This document shows positions 21,818 through 33,039 of a stretch of DNA of 64,000 nt, in pieces. Origin of the DNA: Oncomelania hupensis (taxonomy: Eukaryota > Mollusca > Gastropoda > Littorinimorpha > Pomatiopsidae); the NCBI GenBank assembly GCA_036898135.1, contig CM072523.1:34410242-34474241 (forward strand), in the 5' to 3' direction. A program made the position numbers and the translations under genes. Below the pieces are notes generated by a model. The model was not told where the DNA came from. It worked only from the letters and a program-made list of their open reading frames with translations, and did no database searches. The first letter of the stretch is position 1. Every line of letters begins with the position of its first letter.

Positions 21818-23510
21818 AGTGGAACCCAGTTAACACGTTTTCTTGGGGATACATCATATTTGACTGTGTTAACCAGATTTACTTGTTAACCAACATGGTT
21901 TATATAGTAGAAACCCTTGCTGGGGAACAGAAAATTTGCTCGTGTTAAGCAGAAAAACTTGTTATCCATAACTGTGTTAACAGGGTTCCACTGTAACACT
22001 ACTACTAATAATAATAATAATAAAACATGTAATAATTATACTATAAATAAACTATAAATTAAAAAAAGAATGAATTTGCTTTTTTTTTTTTTACTGTTGA
22101 AGATATATATCCCCTTTCAAAAGAAATAGAAAACCCTGTTTACATGGGAGGGCCTAAGCAGAACATGGTGACATCAGCAAACTGTTTTGACATTCTTTGT
22201 ATCATAATATTGCTTATTTACCGAATACGAATAGATGTGGTGTATGCTTAGCTACAGTACAACTAATATTAACATGAAAAGTTGCATAGTGAGGCTAAAA
22301 TCAGATTTGGCAATGAAGTGGTGAATAGTATAGGCCTACTCACTGGAGATTTCCTCGGAGGTGTCTTTAAAGATTCCACTGACTTTTGCGGCATCCATAG
22401 AGAAGGAAGACTGCCTGACCACAAGAGAACGACGCCCATTTTCTGTGGAAGAAAATCAATTAGGAAAACATTAATGATTAAGCTATAATAAATTGTATGA
22501 TATTTTCATTAATTCTAATTGTGTAACTAAATTTATCACAATAAAAAACTGAAAAAAATTTAATTCCAGCAACACTCTTCTACCCATATCATGAAAAAAA
22601 CCTCCCTCCCATAGAGATCTACTCCTAATTATTTTAATGAAGCCAAACATTTTAAGCATGGATAATTATTAATCTTAGGCTAGACTCTATGTTCAAAGCC
22701 TTTTCATCTCATGTGTTTTGTGTTGAATTATTTCATTAAACACAAAAGCAATAAGAACACTTTTCACATGTTTCTATCATCACATTTATTTTTTGCTGCT
22801 ATTTGTGTGTTTGTCTGTGCGGTACACATGGTGTGTGTGGGTGTATGTGTGCGCTTTGATCTCTGCGAGGGAAAGCGCCTTATAAATAAATAAATAATAA
22901 TAATAATAAGTAGCCTTTACTATACTGGCTATAGGCCTACAATGATTGATTTTCAAGTTAAGCCTATTTCAGTCAAGCCTTTTCATGATGATGAAGCTTA
23001 GGTCTACTGTCGAAATCTCAAAGTCAAAGACATTTATTAATTTAGCCTATAATCAAAACCGATTTCTTTATTTCAGTAAAACTACTTGGATGTCGGTGGA
23101 TTGGCTAATTAGGCCTACAATTCATGATTTTAAATCAAAGCCAAGGGTGTAGATCTGCCGAGTCTCGAAGTTTTAATAAGTAGATTAATAGGCATACTAA
23201 TAGGCCTACTCGTGCTACGCGTAACCTATTATTAGAAGGAAATTGTTATTGATAAATATGTTCTACCGATATACTTACTGTTTTCTTGAAAACAGTCGGG
23301 CGTGAAGTGTCTTGACTTGAACAAATTGTCGCTCTCTCAAAGTCTCATTGTTGAAGGAATGAAGCTTGGGTCGCTTCGATTAATGTAATCGCTTTCACTA
23401 GCATTTTCCCACTCGCCATACTTTGGCTGTTGAATCTTGAAAAACGACAAAACCTTGTTTGTCCTACGATGTGTGCCGCAGCCAACTACAGCACAGTTAA
23501 CGCCAGGCAT
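21170..23510 (-). CDS. THAP-domain gene, three exons, THAP domain damaged
   Basis: Exon 1 runs from the ATG at 23510 to the donor aaaaca|gtaagt near 23282. It encodes a THAP-like zinc finger: MPGVNCAVVGC start, SFF, a Trp in GEW, and RHFTPDCF near the end. THAP domains bind DNA through a C2CH zinc site. Exon 2 is about 22344-22442 (ttccacag| ... tctcca|gtgagt, 99 nt). Exon 3 is about 21170-21290 (acceptor within ttcagacag) and encodes RIVAYYSFDEVRKDAARLP and a terminal KNND before TGA. The phases of all three exons agree. The THAP exon has an in-frame TGA, and a duplicated pentamer TCAAGTCAAG (plus-strand 23311-23320) shifts the third zinc Cys out of frame, giving KSRHF where CSRHF is expected. 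This points to a decaying or mis-assembled gene. The linker and VAYYSFDE region match what I recall of invertebrate THAP-transposase-like proteins. Confidence 0.6.
21716..21814. repeat. AAT/AAAT-rich tract followed by (TAC)n
   Basis: The simple repeats immediately precede the MITE at 21817. Confidence 0.9.
21817..21993. mobile_element. Tc1/mariner (pogo/Tigger-like) MITE, 177 bp, TA target duplication
   Basis: The termini CAGTGGAACCC and GGGTTCCACTG are inverted repeats of about 21 bp and are bounded by TA (21815-21816 and 21994-21995). CAGTGGAACC ends with TA duplications are characteristic of pogo/Tigger-type elements. No transposase is encoded, so it is non-autonomous. It lies in an intron of the THAP gene. 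Confidence 0.8.
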
Positions 23511-23917
23511 GATGAAAAAAGAAGCAACGTATCTTTATTTACATTTCACATTACACGCTTTACTCGAGATGCCGGAAGTAAGAGTTGCACCGATCAGCTC
23601 TGACATGCGCAGTGGAAGTTAAAATCTCAGATCGGGGAGTTGGTTATCCTGTCTCTCTGTATCTATGGTGGCGGTCAGTTATATCGCCATTCCCCGCCAG
23701 TGACTCCAACTAGCGTTAATCACCATTGAACTGTCACTCGCTAATCACTTACCTCCCTTTACTTGCTGTCATTTGTGTTGCCTCCCATGGCGAAAAGTCT
23801 GGTGTCCTTTGCTGCGGTTGACCTGCTGAAGAATGTTTTACCACCCACTGTCGTCGCCATCATTATGATCACCATGACCTTCGTCTTCTTCTGCGTCTTC
23901 TTCTTCGTTTTCTGTTT

Positions 23918-23972
23918 TCTTTCTTCTTCTTCTTCTTCTTCTTCTTCTTCTTCTTCTTCTTCTTCTTCTTCT

Positions 23973-24050
<78 letters not shown>

Positions 24051-24065
24051 TTTTCTCTCTCTCTC
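23918..24065. repeat. (TTC)n followed by (TC)n
   Basis: About 60 bp of TTC then about 90 bp of TC. The plus-strand frame over it is a serine/leucine artefact. Confidence 0.97.
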
Positions 24066-24455
24066 TCGCTCGTCTTCCCCTCTTTTTGCCAGTAGAGCTT
24101 GCAAGCGCGCGTACTTCTGCAGTGTTTCTGCCTATCCGTGCGTCACTTTGACGTAGACGTTTTTCCTGCGGATATGTTTATATATTTGACCTCATTCATG
24201 CACACTGGTTTGTATTTATTTCAAGAGTTCCCGCAAGCATATTCGAGGGCAATAGGGTTGGTGAGTGCAGACTAGACGGGCTGGGAAGCTTTTTAAAAAA
24301 ATAACTGAATTGTGATGGCTATTGATCTGTGTATGGAGGGTAGGTGGGGGGAGGAAACGGGGGCGTCATTTAGTAAGGGCGTTTGACGCTCAATCCTTAC
24401 TTGTTGCCACAGTTAAAACATGACATTTGCGTGCTCAGCTCGCTTCCTAATGCCT
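24066..24455. other. Non-coding stretch, nothing recognised
   Basis: No gene-like frame or repeat signature. Confidence 0.4.
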
Positions 24456-25871
24456 ACCCTATCCCGTAATTCGAAGATCGTTGGGGACCACAGATGATCG
24501 TTTAACCAGCGTACTCCATCTTTCTCTGTCCTCAGCAACCCTCATGGCTTCGCTCAGTGTCAAGCCAGTCCCTTCACGAATGTGGTCATCCCATCTCTTT
24601 TTCTGTGTCCCTCTTCTTCTGCCGCCTTGCACCGTGCATTGCAGAATGGTCTTTGCAAGGACTGATGCGCTGGTGACGTGGCCATACCATCGGAGTTCCC
24701 GTTTCTTCACCACTGTGAGCAGGTCATCGCGTTGTCCAATGGCTTGTGTGATGGTCTGTCGGACTTCGTCGTTGGTGATGTACTGGGTATAGGAAATGCC
24801 CAGAAGTCTTCTGTATCACCTCATCTCCATGCTTTGTATTCTTAGTTGTGAGGGTCCATGTTTCGCAAGAGCATAGAAAGATGGAGATGACAATGGAGCG
24901 CAGCAGCCTTACCTTGGAATGTAGACTGATGGTCCTGTCTTTCCAAATGTGCTTCAACCTTGTCAGGGCAGCAGTGGTTTGCGATCCTGGAGAGGTCTTC
25001 TTATCGGGACCCATTGTCTGATACAATGGCTCTTAAATATTTGAAGCTATGCCCTGTGTTGAAGGATTGGCCTTGGACTTTGATGTCCATGTTGATGGCC
25101 TTGGTGTTGTTGGTCATCATTTTGGTCTTCTTTACACTTATTTCCATTCCGTAAGCTCTGAGAGTGGTGTCATGCCTCTGAACCAGCTGTTTAAGTTCTT
25201 GTTCCTATCCAGCTAATCTATCAATATCATCCGCAAAACGGAGTTGGAAATTGCGCTCTTGGAAGATGTTAAAGAGTGTTGGAGAGAGTAGGCATCTTTG
25301 ACGCACGCCGTTGTTGTTCTGAACCAGATCCCGATGGCGCTTTTTGGAGAACTGCACTGGTAGCCTTGTCATACAAGCTTTTGATGACTTCAATAATTTT
25401 AAGGCGGGTATTCTAGACTCTTACGGTTTCCCACAGAGCTGCATGCCAGACTCGGTCAAACGCTTTCTTGAAGTCTACAAGCACACGATATAGAGGTTGT
25501 TGGTGCTATATTTATTTCTCGCAGATTATTCTGAGGTTGAAAATCTGTTCAGTGGTAATTCGCCCTGCCTTGACTCTTGCTTGTTCTTCAGCTATGATTT
25601 GTTCAGCTTGGGGTTTCAATCTGTTGAGTATTATTTTCAGGAGGACCTTGCAGGGATGGCTGATGAGGTTGTTGGTGCGGTAATTTTCACACTCCTGAAG
25701 ATTACCCTTTTTGGAAGAGTGATGACAAGCGACTAAGTCCACGGTGTAGGTCGCTCTTCACTCTGCAAGAACTTTTTACATATAATGGTGAGGGCGTCAA
25801 TCATCGCTTCTCCTCCTGCTTGAAGCAATTCGCGGGTATGTTGTCCACTCCCGCTGACTTCCCTTTCTTCG
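24456..25871 (-). mobile_element. Decayed RTE-like copy (copy 4), head-to-head with copy 5
   Basis: The reverse complement covers the RT and C-terminal regions, about 2432-3932 of copy 1, with a short degenerate GGATA tail at 24456-24467. Fragments such as KHIWKDRTISLHSKVRLLRS and RWYGHV are in different frames, so it is a pseudogene. Its truncated 5' end abuts the truncated 5' end of copy 5. Confidence 0.85.
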
Positions 25872-28737
25872 TGGGTTGCCGCCCATTCTCCAGTTGACTC
25901 ACTACTATCCGTCTGAGAGCAGCCCCTTTCAACAACAACATTATGCAGGCCTCTGCCCCAACATCAGACTATGACGACAGAGAAGTCGAGGATTTCTATG
26001 AACATCTGCAGGCTGTCCTTGACCAAGTGCCGAGGAAGAACATAGTCATAGTGCAAGGTAACTGAAATGCCAAGGTTATCCAAGATGCATACAACTGGGG
26101 AGACACATGTGGACCCCTCTGCAACAACGAAACAAATGACAGAGGCCTTAGACTCCTGGAGTTTGCCAGATACAACAATCTAATAATGGCAAACACGCTT
26201 GGTCCCTACAAAGAATCCAGACGATGGACCTGGGACAGTGCCCGCGGGGAGCATCACAACCAAATTTACTACATCATGGTCAAGACATGCTCCTGATCAA
26301 GCGTCAAGATTGGCAGGACACGCACTTTTTCAGAAGCAAAAGTCGGAAGTGACCACGATCTCGTGATGAAGTCTTTCCGGCTCCACTTGAAGACAGTAAA
26401 CAAAGCAAAGTGCACCAGACTGAAGTTCGACCTGGACAAACTGCAAGACCCGGAGGTGGCAGAAATATTCCAAGCCAAGATTCGACTGAAATTTGGACCA
26501 CTGCTCATTTTGGGAGCGGATGATGTAGAGGTCAACACCATGACCGTCACCTTTAATTCATCTGTGACAGATACCGCCACTGAGATCCTTGGCCACCACT
26601 CAAAAAAGGAAACCGATGATCACACTTGAACATTTGGACCTGTGTGACAAACAAAGAGAGATGAAAAAGGAAAAGAACACCTCACCGGGAGCTGATGCCT
26701 AACATAATATCAAGTGACATCCGAGAGGAATGCGCACAGCAAAGGAGAACTGGATAGAAGACCAATGCCAGGAAATAGAGAGCAATCTGAACAAGAACAA
26801 CAGCAAGAAGGCCTACCAGACTGTGAAGCGGCCGACAAGTGTTAAACAGCCTAAGGTCTGAACAATGCAAAGCAAGTTCGGCATGTTCCTTACAGAAGAA
26901 GAAGAAGTCTTAGACAGATAGACAGAGTACTGCTCTTTACAACCACACACCAAATGGAGACTCAACAGTTCTAGCATGTCCGCAGAACAGAGAATAAGAA
27001 GAAATCCTCCCATTTTTCCGAGAAGAAGTTGAGGCAACAGTGCAATCGCTGAAGAAAGGAAAGTCAGCGGGAGTGGACAACATACCCGCAGAATTTCTTC
27101 AAGCAGGAGGAGAAGCGATGATTGACGCTCTCACAATTATTTGTAAAACGATCTGGCAGAGTGGAGAATGGCCTATAACATGGACCCAATCGCTTGTTAT
27201 CACTCTTCCCAAAAAGTGTAACCTTTAAGAATGTAAAAAATACAGCACCATCAGCCTTATCAGCCTTATGAGCCATTCCAGCAAAGTCCTCCTGAAAATA
27301 ATATTAAACAGGTCGAAACCCCAAGTTGAACAAATCATAGCTGAAGAACAAGCAGGAATCAGGGCAGGGCGAAGTACCTCAGAATAATCTGCGAGAAATA
27401 CCTACAGCACCAACAACATCCAAAGCATGTGTTTGTAGACTTCAAGAAAACGTTTGACCGAGTCTGGCATGCAACTCTGTGGGCAACCATGAGAGTCTAC
27501 GATATCAGCAATAACAGTATTGAAGTCATCAAAAGTCTGTATGACAAGGCTACAGTGTAGTCCTCCACAACAGCTCCATCGGGAACTGGTTCAGGACACC
27601 AACGGCGTGCGTCAAGGATGCCTACTCTCTCAAACACTCTTCAACATATTCCTGGATCGCATCATGTCAGAGGTCCTTGCAGATTCCTTGCAGACAAGAT
27701 CAATCTTCAACTTCCGTTTTGCGGACAACATTGATGGATTGGCTGGAGAGGAACATGAACTTGGACAGCTAGTGGAGAGGCTTGACACCATCTTCAGAGC
27801 TTACGGAATGGAAATAAGTGCAGAGAAGGCCAAAATGATGACCAACAACACCAAGGCCATCAACATGGACATCAAGGTCAAGGCCAATCCCTCAACACGG
27901 TGCATAGCTTCAAATATTTAGGAGCCATTGTATCAGACAATGGACCCCGACAAGAAGACCTCTCCAGGATCACACAAACAACTGCTGCCCTGACAAGGTT
28001 GAAGCCCATTTGGAAAGACAGGACTCTCAGTCTACAATCCAAGGTAAGGCTGCTACGCCCCCTTGTCATTTCCATCTTCTTCTACGCTTGCGAAACATGG
28101 ACCCTCACAGCAGACTAAAAACGAATAATACAAAGCATGGAGATGAGGTGCTACAGAAGGCTTCTTTGCATTTTCTATACCCCGCATGCCCACCGCCGTA
28201 GCTCAATTGGTAGAGCGTTCGCCTGGCACACCGATGACCCAGGTTCGAATCCCGTGGTGGGCGATATAAAATGTGGCCATTTTTATTGTCCATGTTAGCA
28301 GTATGATTGCTTTGGTGGTTCAGTGTTGATTCAGGTCCCAACCCCTCTTTCCCTGGAATGGTTATCCCCGTCTGCCATATCGCCAATGGTGGGTGTAGAC
28401 GTTAAACCTTCATACCCCGCACATCACCAACGACGAAGTCCAACAGATCATCACACAAGCCATTGGACAACACGATGATATGCTCGCAGTGGTGAAGAAA
28501 CGGAAACTCCGATGGTATGGCCACGTCACAAGAGCATCAGTCCTCGCAAAGACCATCCTACAAGGCACGGTGCAAGGCGGCAGAAGAAGAGGGAGACAGA
28601 AAAAGAGGGGGGAGGACAACATTCGAGAATGGACTGGCTTGACACTGGCCGAAGCCATGAGGATTGCTGAGGGCAGAGAAAGGTGAAGTACGCTGGATAA
28701 ACGGTCATCCGTGGTGCCCCAACGACTTTCGAGTTAC
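25872..28737 (+). mobile_element. Decayed RTE-like copy (copy 5), interrupted by a SINE
   Basis: It starts at the equivalent of position 1243 of copy 1 (gggttgccgccca) and runs to ttcgagttacg at 28737 without a recognisable GGATA tail. Many stops and indels break the ORF. In the 133-residue fragment at 27520-27921 the catalytic FADD is changed to FADN. The C-terminal module is open at 28480-28686. It is older than copies 1 and 6. Confidence 0.85.
28187..28411 (+). mobile_element. tRNA-derived SINE nested in RTE copy 5, 10-bp target duplication
   Basis: The duplication ATACCCCGCA lies at 28177-28186 and 28412-28421. The head is tRNA-like: a 7-bp acceptor-type pairing (gcccacc with ggtgggc), an A box tagctcaattggtagagc and a B box ggttcgaatcc. 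The body ends in gtgggtgtagacgttaaacc. It is 225 bp long. I do not call it a functional tRNA gene, because the anticodon and T stems pair poorly and a SINE body follows. Confidence 0.85.
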
Positions 28738-28794
28738 GCGCTGAATCCATCTGTATATAAATATGGCCAGATCTACCTTCATCGAGCATTATAA

Positions 28795-28990
28795 GGTGAT
28801 CTCGTGGCACAGTGGATTAGTCGCCGGTGTCCTATGCCGAAGATCGCGAGTTCGAGTCACGCAAAGGGTCAACTTTTGGTGACTTAGGTACGAAACTATT
28901 CAGGTCACCGAAGGTTTTTGTCTGGGGACTCCGGTATCTGTTCTTCCCTCAGTAATGGTATTGGATGCAGTCAATCTAAAAATTTCAACA
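28795..28990 (+). mobile_element. tRNA-derived SINE, second type
   Basis: The head ggtgatctcgtggcacagtg has an A-box-like part, and gcgagttcgagtc is a B box (about 28847-28859). The body contains ggtcaccgaaggtttttgtc and attggatgcagtcaatc. No flanking duplication was identified. Confidence 0.6.
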
Positions 28991-29136
28991 ACAAAAATTC
29001 CCTTTCCTTTCCGTCTTCTTATAGCGATCTTGATTGATAGATGTGTGAATGGTGTGTGTGAGAGAGGGAGATGGTGAAACATGCAAGCGTGTATTGCTGG
29101 TACAGATAGCCGCGCTTTCAGCCTGCTTGATGATGA

Positions 29137-29170
29137 TGATATTCTTCTTCTTCTTCTTCTTCTTCTTCTT

Positions 29171-29201
<31 letters not shown>

Positions 29202-29226
29202 TTATTATTATTATTATTATTATTAT
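29137..29226. repeat. (CTT)n and (ATT)n microsatellites
   Basis: About 60 bp of TTC/CTT followed by about 25 bp of ATT. Confidence 0.97.
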
Positions 29227-30559
29227 ACGAGGAGTGATCCAATGAAACACTTTAACGCAAAACGAATGAAAAAAGAAAAGATCAGTTGCTCTTTTACCTG
29301 ATTTAAGGTGCTACCTGTTAAAATGATTTATCACTGCGACAGTGAGAGGGCCTGTCACTTTCGCGTTATTAAGTCATTATACGCTCTGTTGATGTGACGC
29401 CGTGCTATTCACCAACACATCATCAGGGGGATGTTAGCGGCAGACTATTACGGAATTAAGGGAATTAGGACTATCAATAACATTGAAGAAAAATTACATG
29501 GGAAGCTGCATGTTTTTTTTTCTTCCCGAACGAGCTAGCGGTTCGTACCGTCCTTCTCCTTTTCTTCCCATTTGCTCTCTTCCCCCTCCTCCCTCCTCTT
29601 GCTCTTCCCTCCACTTCCATCTATCCCCACCACGTCACCCAGCACCACCCAAAAACACCACATTCCCCAGCTAAAATGTCCCCTGGGCTATGAAACTTAC
29701 CTCATTGTGAAAATTTGCTCGTGGTTTGCTAATACATGTAGCCTAAAAGGGACACAGTTAAAGTTTCAGCGTTGAAGGCCGCATCCCACATGTATCATCA
29801 TCTATAAATACCATACTCTCTTAGATGAAAGGCTTTCTATATAAGCTTTATGTGATGACGCTTTGACTCATTTCAGAAGAAGCGCAGGCGCCCAAGAGCT
29901 TACCGCAGCTTTGTTGTGGTTTAACAAAGCGGACCTATTGTTTGCCTGTGGTAGGCCTATGAAGTGATGCAAAATGAAGGCATCAAGGAGCACCATTGCT
30001 GGCCTGGCGAGGTGATGTTATCGCGAGGAACCAAGAACGTCATTTTAAACTGCTTTCAAGCTTGATAGCTTTAACCTTTCATCAATGTGTATTATTATTT
30101 TTTTTTTGGTAATCATATTATCTAGTGTAAATCAAGTTTAAAAACAAAACATTACCTCAGACTCGGTTTAATTTCTGCATTTAAATTTGAACTTCTTAAA
30201 TTGCCCTCGCAATCCCAAAAGTGATTCAAGCTTTGGACACCTTTTGAGTGCGATACAATCCTGCCAGTTCTCTTGGACAGCAGTCTGCAACACTGGCTTA
30301 AAGGTGCTTCACAGTACCAGCTTCTGCCAACTAGACAGACAGTCGTTCACCTAGTCTGCAATTTTAACAAGCTGCGCAGTTCTACATTAACCTCGTCGTC
30401 CACCTACCTTCATCTTCATCATCTTCTTCTTCAATCATCAGTGCCGGCTCCCCTTTCATCGTCACCTCGACCTCCTCTTCTGTCGTCAGTGCATCCACCT
30501 TCTCCATCTCCAACTCCTTGTCCTCCTTCTCCGCCTCGTCAGTCGTCGTCAGTGCCGGA
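29227..30559. other. Non-coding stretch, nothing recognised
   Basis: Proline/serine-rich frames near 29570 and 30400 reflect C- and TTC-rich composition. No recognisable gene. Confidence 0.4.
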
Positions 30560-30700
30560 AGCGCCCAATCATCCAACATGGCCGTTTGGCTTAAAATGGC
30601 GACGCTGGGCGCGCCGGAAATTGCCTTTCGCGCGCAGCTTCGCGTGCCTATCGTTAACGCGAGATTTAGCGAGGATTTCCTTTCAGTGCTTGGGCCCAAA
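30560..30700. promoter_or_regulatory. CpG-rich promoter-like block
   Basis: This short GC- and CpG-rich island (ggcgcgccgg, cgcgcgcagcttcgcg) contains aaaatggcgac, a YY1-like core, in otherwise AT-rich surroundings. No downstream gene model is convincing, although open frames exist on both strands (30518-30859 plus, 30906-30382 minus). Confidence 0.3.
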
Positions 30701-30949
30701 TTGCAGGAAAAGACTCCTGGAGCTGCCCAATGTATCGCTTTGGCCATTTTGTTCGAGGTAGGAGGTCTTCTGGCACTCACTACCGTACCCTGGCTACCTG
30801 GCCGCCATCTGCATAATTTGCCGCTTGTCGCCAGCCAGGTAGGAAATGGTCCAGGATAAACGAGTGTGGGCTCCACTATGCAGCTTGAAAAAGAGCTGTT
30901 GGTCAATTTCTTTCCCCACTATGCCAATTATCACAGAGATTCGTCGTTC

Positions 30950-31108
30950 TCTTTATTACTCTGTCTCTGTCTCTCTCCTTCTCTCTGTCTCTCTGTCTCT
31001 GTCCTTCTCTCTGTCTGTCTGTCTCTCTTATGACACACAAACATGCACAACCACTACTGCTACTACTACTGCTACTACTATTACTACTATTGCTACTACT
31101 ATTGCTGT

Positions 31109-31146
<38 letters not shown>

Positions 31147-31175
31147 ATAATAATAATAATAATAATAATAACAAC

Positions 31176-31228
<53 letters not shown>

Positions 31229-31261
31229 CAACAACAAAACAACAACAACAACAACAACAAC

Positions 31262-31313
<52 letters not shown>

Positions 31314-31347
31314 TTCATCGTCATCATCATCATCATCATAATCATAA
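30950..31347. repeat. CT-rich tract and compound TAC / AAT / AAC / ATC array
   Basis: CTCTGTCT repeats to about 31027, then roughly 300 bp of trinucleotide units whose type changes four times. Confidence 0.97.
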
Positions 31348-31349
31348 TA

Positions 31350-31590
31350 CAAGATGGCAAGCCATTCAAATGTATATCCAGACACTCACACACTTCGCCG
31401 AAAGATAATCATTTTCAAAAGTGTAAAATTTTAAGGCGGTGTTTTGACTCGGCTTTATGCTAAGAAAGCAACATGAAAAATGGAATGATAGGACACTATC
31501 TGAACTATCTGCAAGCAAACAATTATCACAATCGTCTGAGCTAATTATTAGATACAGCAAAAAAACGTGTTTACAAAATGATGATGATAC
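31350..31590 (+). repeat. Dispersed repeat D, copy 1
   Basis: It aligns with 61512-61745: tggcaag.cattcaaatgtat, cacacacttcg/cacacacgta, ggctcggcttta/ggctcggctata, gcactatctgaactatctgc and aacaattatca. It is non-coding. Confidence 0.6.
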
Positions 31591-31646
31591 TGAAGAAGAA
31601 GAAGAAGAAGAAGAAGAAGAAGAAGAAGAAGAAGAAGAAGAAGAAG

Positions 31647-31680
<34 letters not shown>
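31589..31680. repeat. (GAA)n followed by (CAA)n
   Basis: About 60 bp GAA then about 33 bp CAA. Confidence 0.97.
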
Positions 31681-32644
31681 TTTTTCAATGAACGTAAATG
31701 TGTTCATCTAGCAGTTTTAAAAAAAAGATATCTGTCTCAGTTCCGCAACTTGCTACTGTGGCCTGATTCGGCGCGCGAGGTTCCGGAACTGCTGGAATCG
31801 CTTCATCGCCGAAACGTCATTGACTCGCCGCGTAGCGCTGTGTTAGACAACAGGCCTGAACGTCAAGTCGCAAAATAATGAACTGTTTTCGCTTCACTTT
31901 CTCTTTTAGCACTTCCACTATCCCTTTCCAACTCGGCCTTTTCTCTGCTCAGAGTAGTGGGATTTGTAGTAAGCCTACAGCAGTCAGTGGTGGCCACTGA
32001 TTTAGACTAAGCAACTGGTAGTAGAAGGAAGGTATGGGGCAGAGCGCCATTTGTAAAAATGAAGTGATTATTTTTCATTAGATCTATGGAAAATATATTT
32101 ATAATAATGCCACCTTTATGTAAGATATTCTACACTCATAAAATGACTTTTAGATTTAGAAAATACATTCTCGGTTGCAATATCATACTTTTAAAAAAAA
32201 ACCTGTTTAATAACAAAAGATTACATTTTACGATATAGACATAGTCAAAAGAAATAGTAAGCAATCCTCACGCCGTTTGTAAATATTATATATAAAAAAT
32301 ATTTTAAGTCTACAAATGTTATTTTATACGTTTAAAATTCATTTGATGTCTGCACACCTCATTTTATAAGTTAAGAATTTATTTATTTTATTTTATTTTA
32401 TTTTATTTTATTTTATTTTATTTTATTTTATTTTAACAAACTTAATGTCTTAAGTTTACAAGAAACCATTTTATGTCTAGATATTTCATTTTATAAGTTT
32501 ACAAGAAACCGCTAAATGTCTGCATATTTCTTTGTTTTAATTTACAAAAAAAAAAAAAACAACCACAACAACAACACATCTAACGTATACACAATATATT
32601 TATAAGATACAAAGAAAATAATCATAAATTAATTTTTTGAAATT
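31681..32644. repeat. AT-rich non-coding stretch with (TTTTA)n at 32386-32436
   Basis: Ten or so TTTTA units. Related 'attttataagttta' phrases flank the array on both sides (about 32360 and 32490). No gene seen. Confidence 0.75.
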
Positions 32645-32800
32645 GATTTTATTATTCTTATACAGCGCTTCTCCAGCTCAAGCTCCAGATCTGTTTAAGG
32701 CACTGACCGATACACGATCCCACTCAAGCGGCCCGAGGCGCCCACCTGCAGCCTTTGGGCGCAGTGTATGACGCCCAGACACCTGAGCACAATTCCTTGT
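32645..32800 (-). mobile_element. SINE (family A) 3' part, minus strand
   Basis: The reverse complement carries gtgctcaggtgtctgggcg, gcgcccaaaggctgcagg, gtatcggtcagtgcctta and the terminal gaagcgctgtataag, matching 15876-16160 and 16940-17240. Confidence 0.75.
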
Positions 32801-32804
32801 GAGA

Positions 32805-32925
32805 GGTAATAAAGAGCTGTTCACTTGAATTGAATTGATAAGTGGTGTTTCACCCGTCCCCTATACGCTTAATGTGTCCGGGGACGTAAACTTACTCAAA
32901 AAAAGAATTGAATTGATTTGGGCGA
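32805..32925 (+). mobile_element. Two retroelement 3' ends with AATTG tails
   Basis: The end 'ggtaataaagagctgttcac' with a ttgaattgaattg tail is followed by a second end carrying the hairpin gtcccctatacgc...gtgtccggggacg (about 32858-32888) and its own gaattgaattgatt tail. Confidence 0.55.
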
Positions 32926-33039
32926 CCCTTCAGGATTAGAAAATGTGGGCATTGAAGACCAGCGCTCTATCCCCAGAACTATTGGTCAACCCTTGCAAAA
33001 ATGAACAGAAAAAATGGAATGCCGAAATAATAATAATGA

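Noticed and set aside
28187..28262. Possible tRNA gene with a 7-bp acceptor stem and A and B boxes
   Set aside because: It is the head of a SINE: a non-tRNA body and a 10-bp target duplication flank it, and the anticodon and T stems pair poorly.
24456..28737. Twin-priming inversion of a single RTE insertion
   Set aside because: Both halves carry the 3' end of the element and overlap in content, so two insertions or a later rearrangement explain it better.
30382..30906. Overlapping 174-codon (minus), 162-codon and 113-codon (plus) frames
   Set aside because: Composition follows TTC/TCC-rich sequence, the frames overlap on both strands, and I recognise no domain or splice structure.
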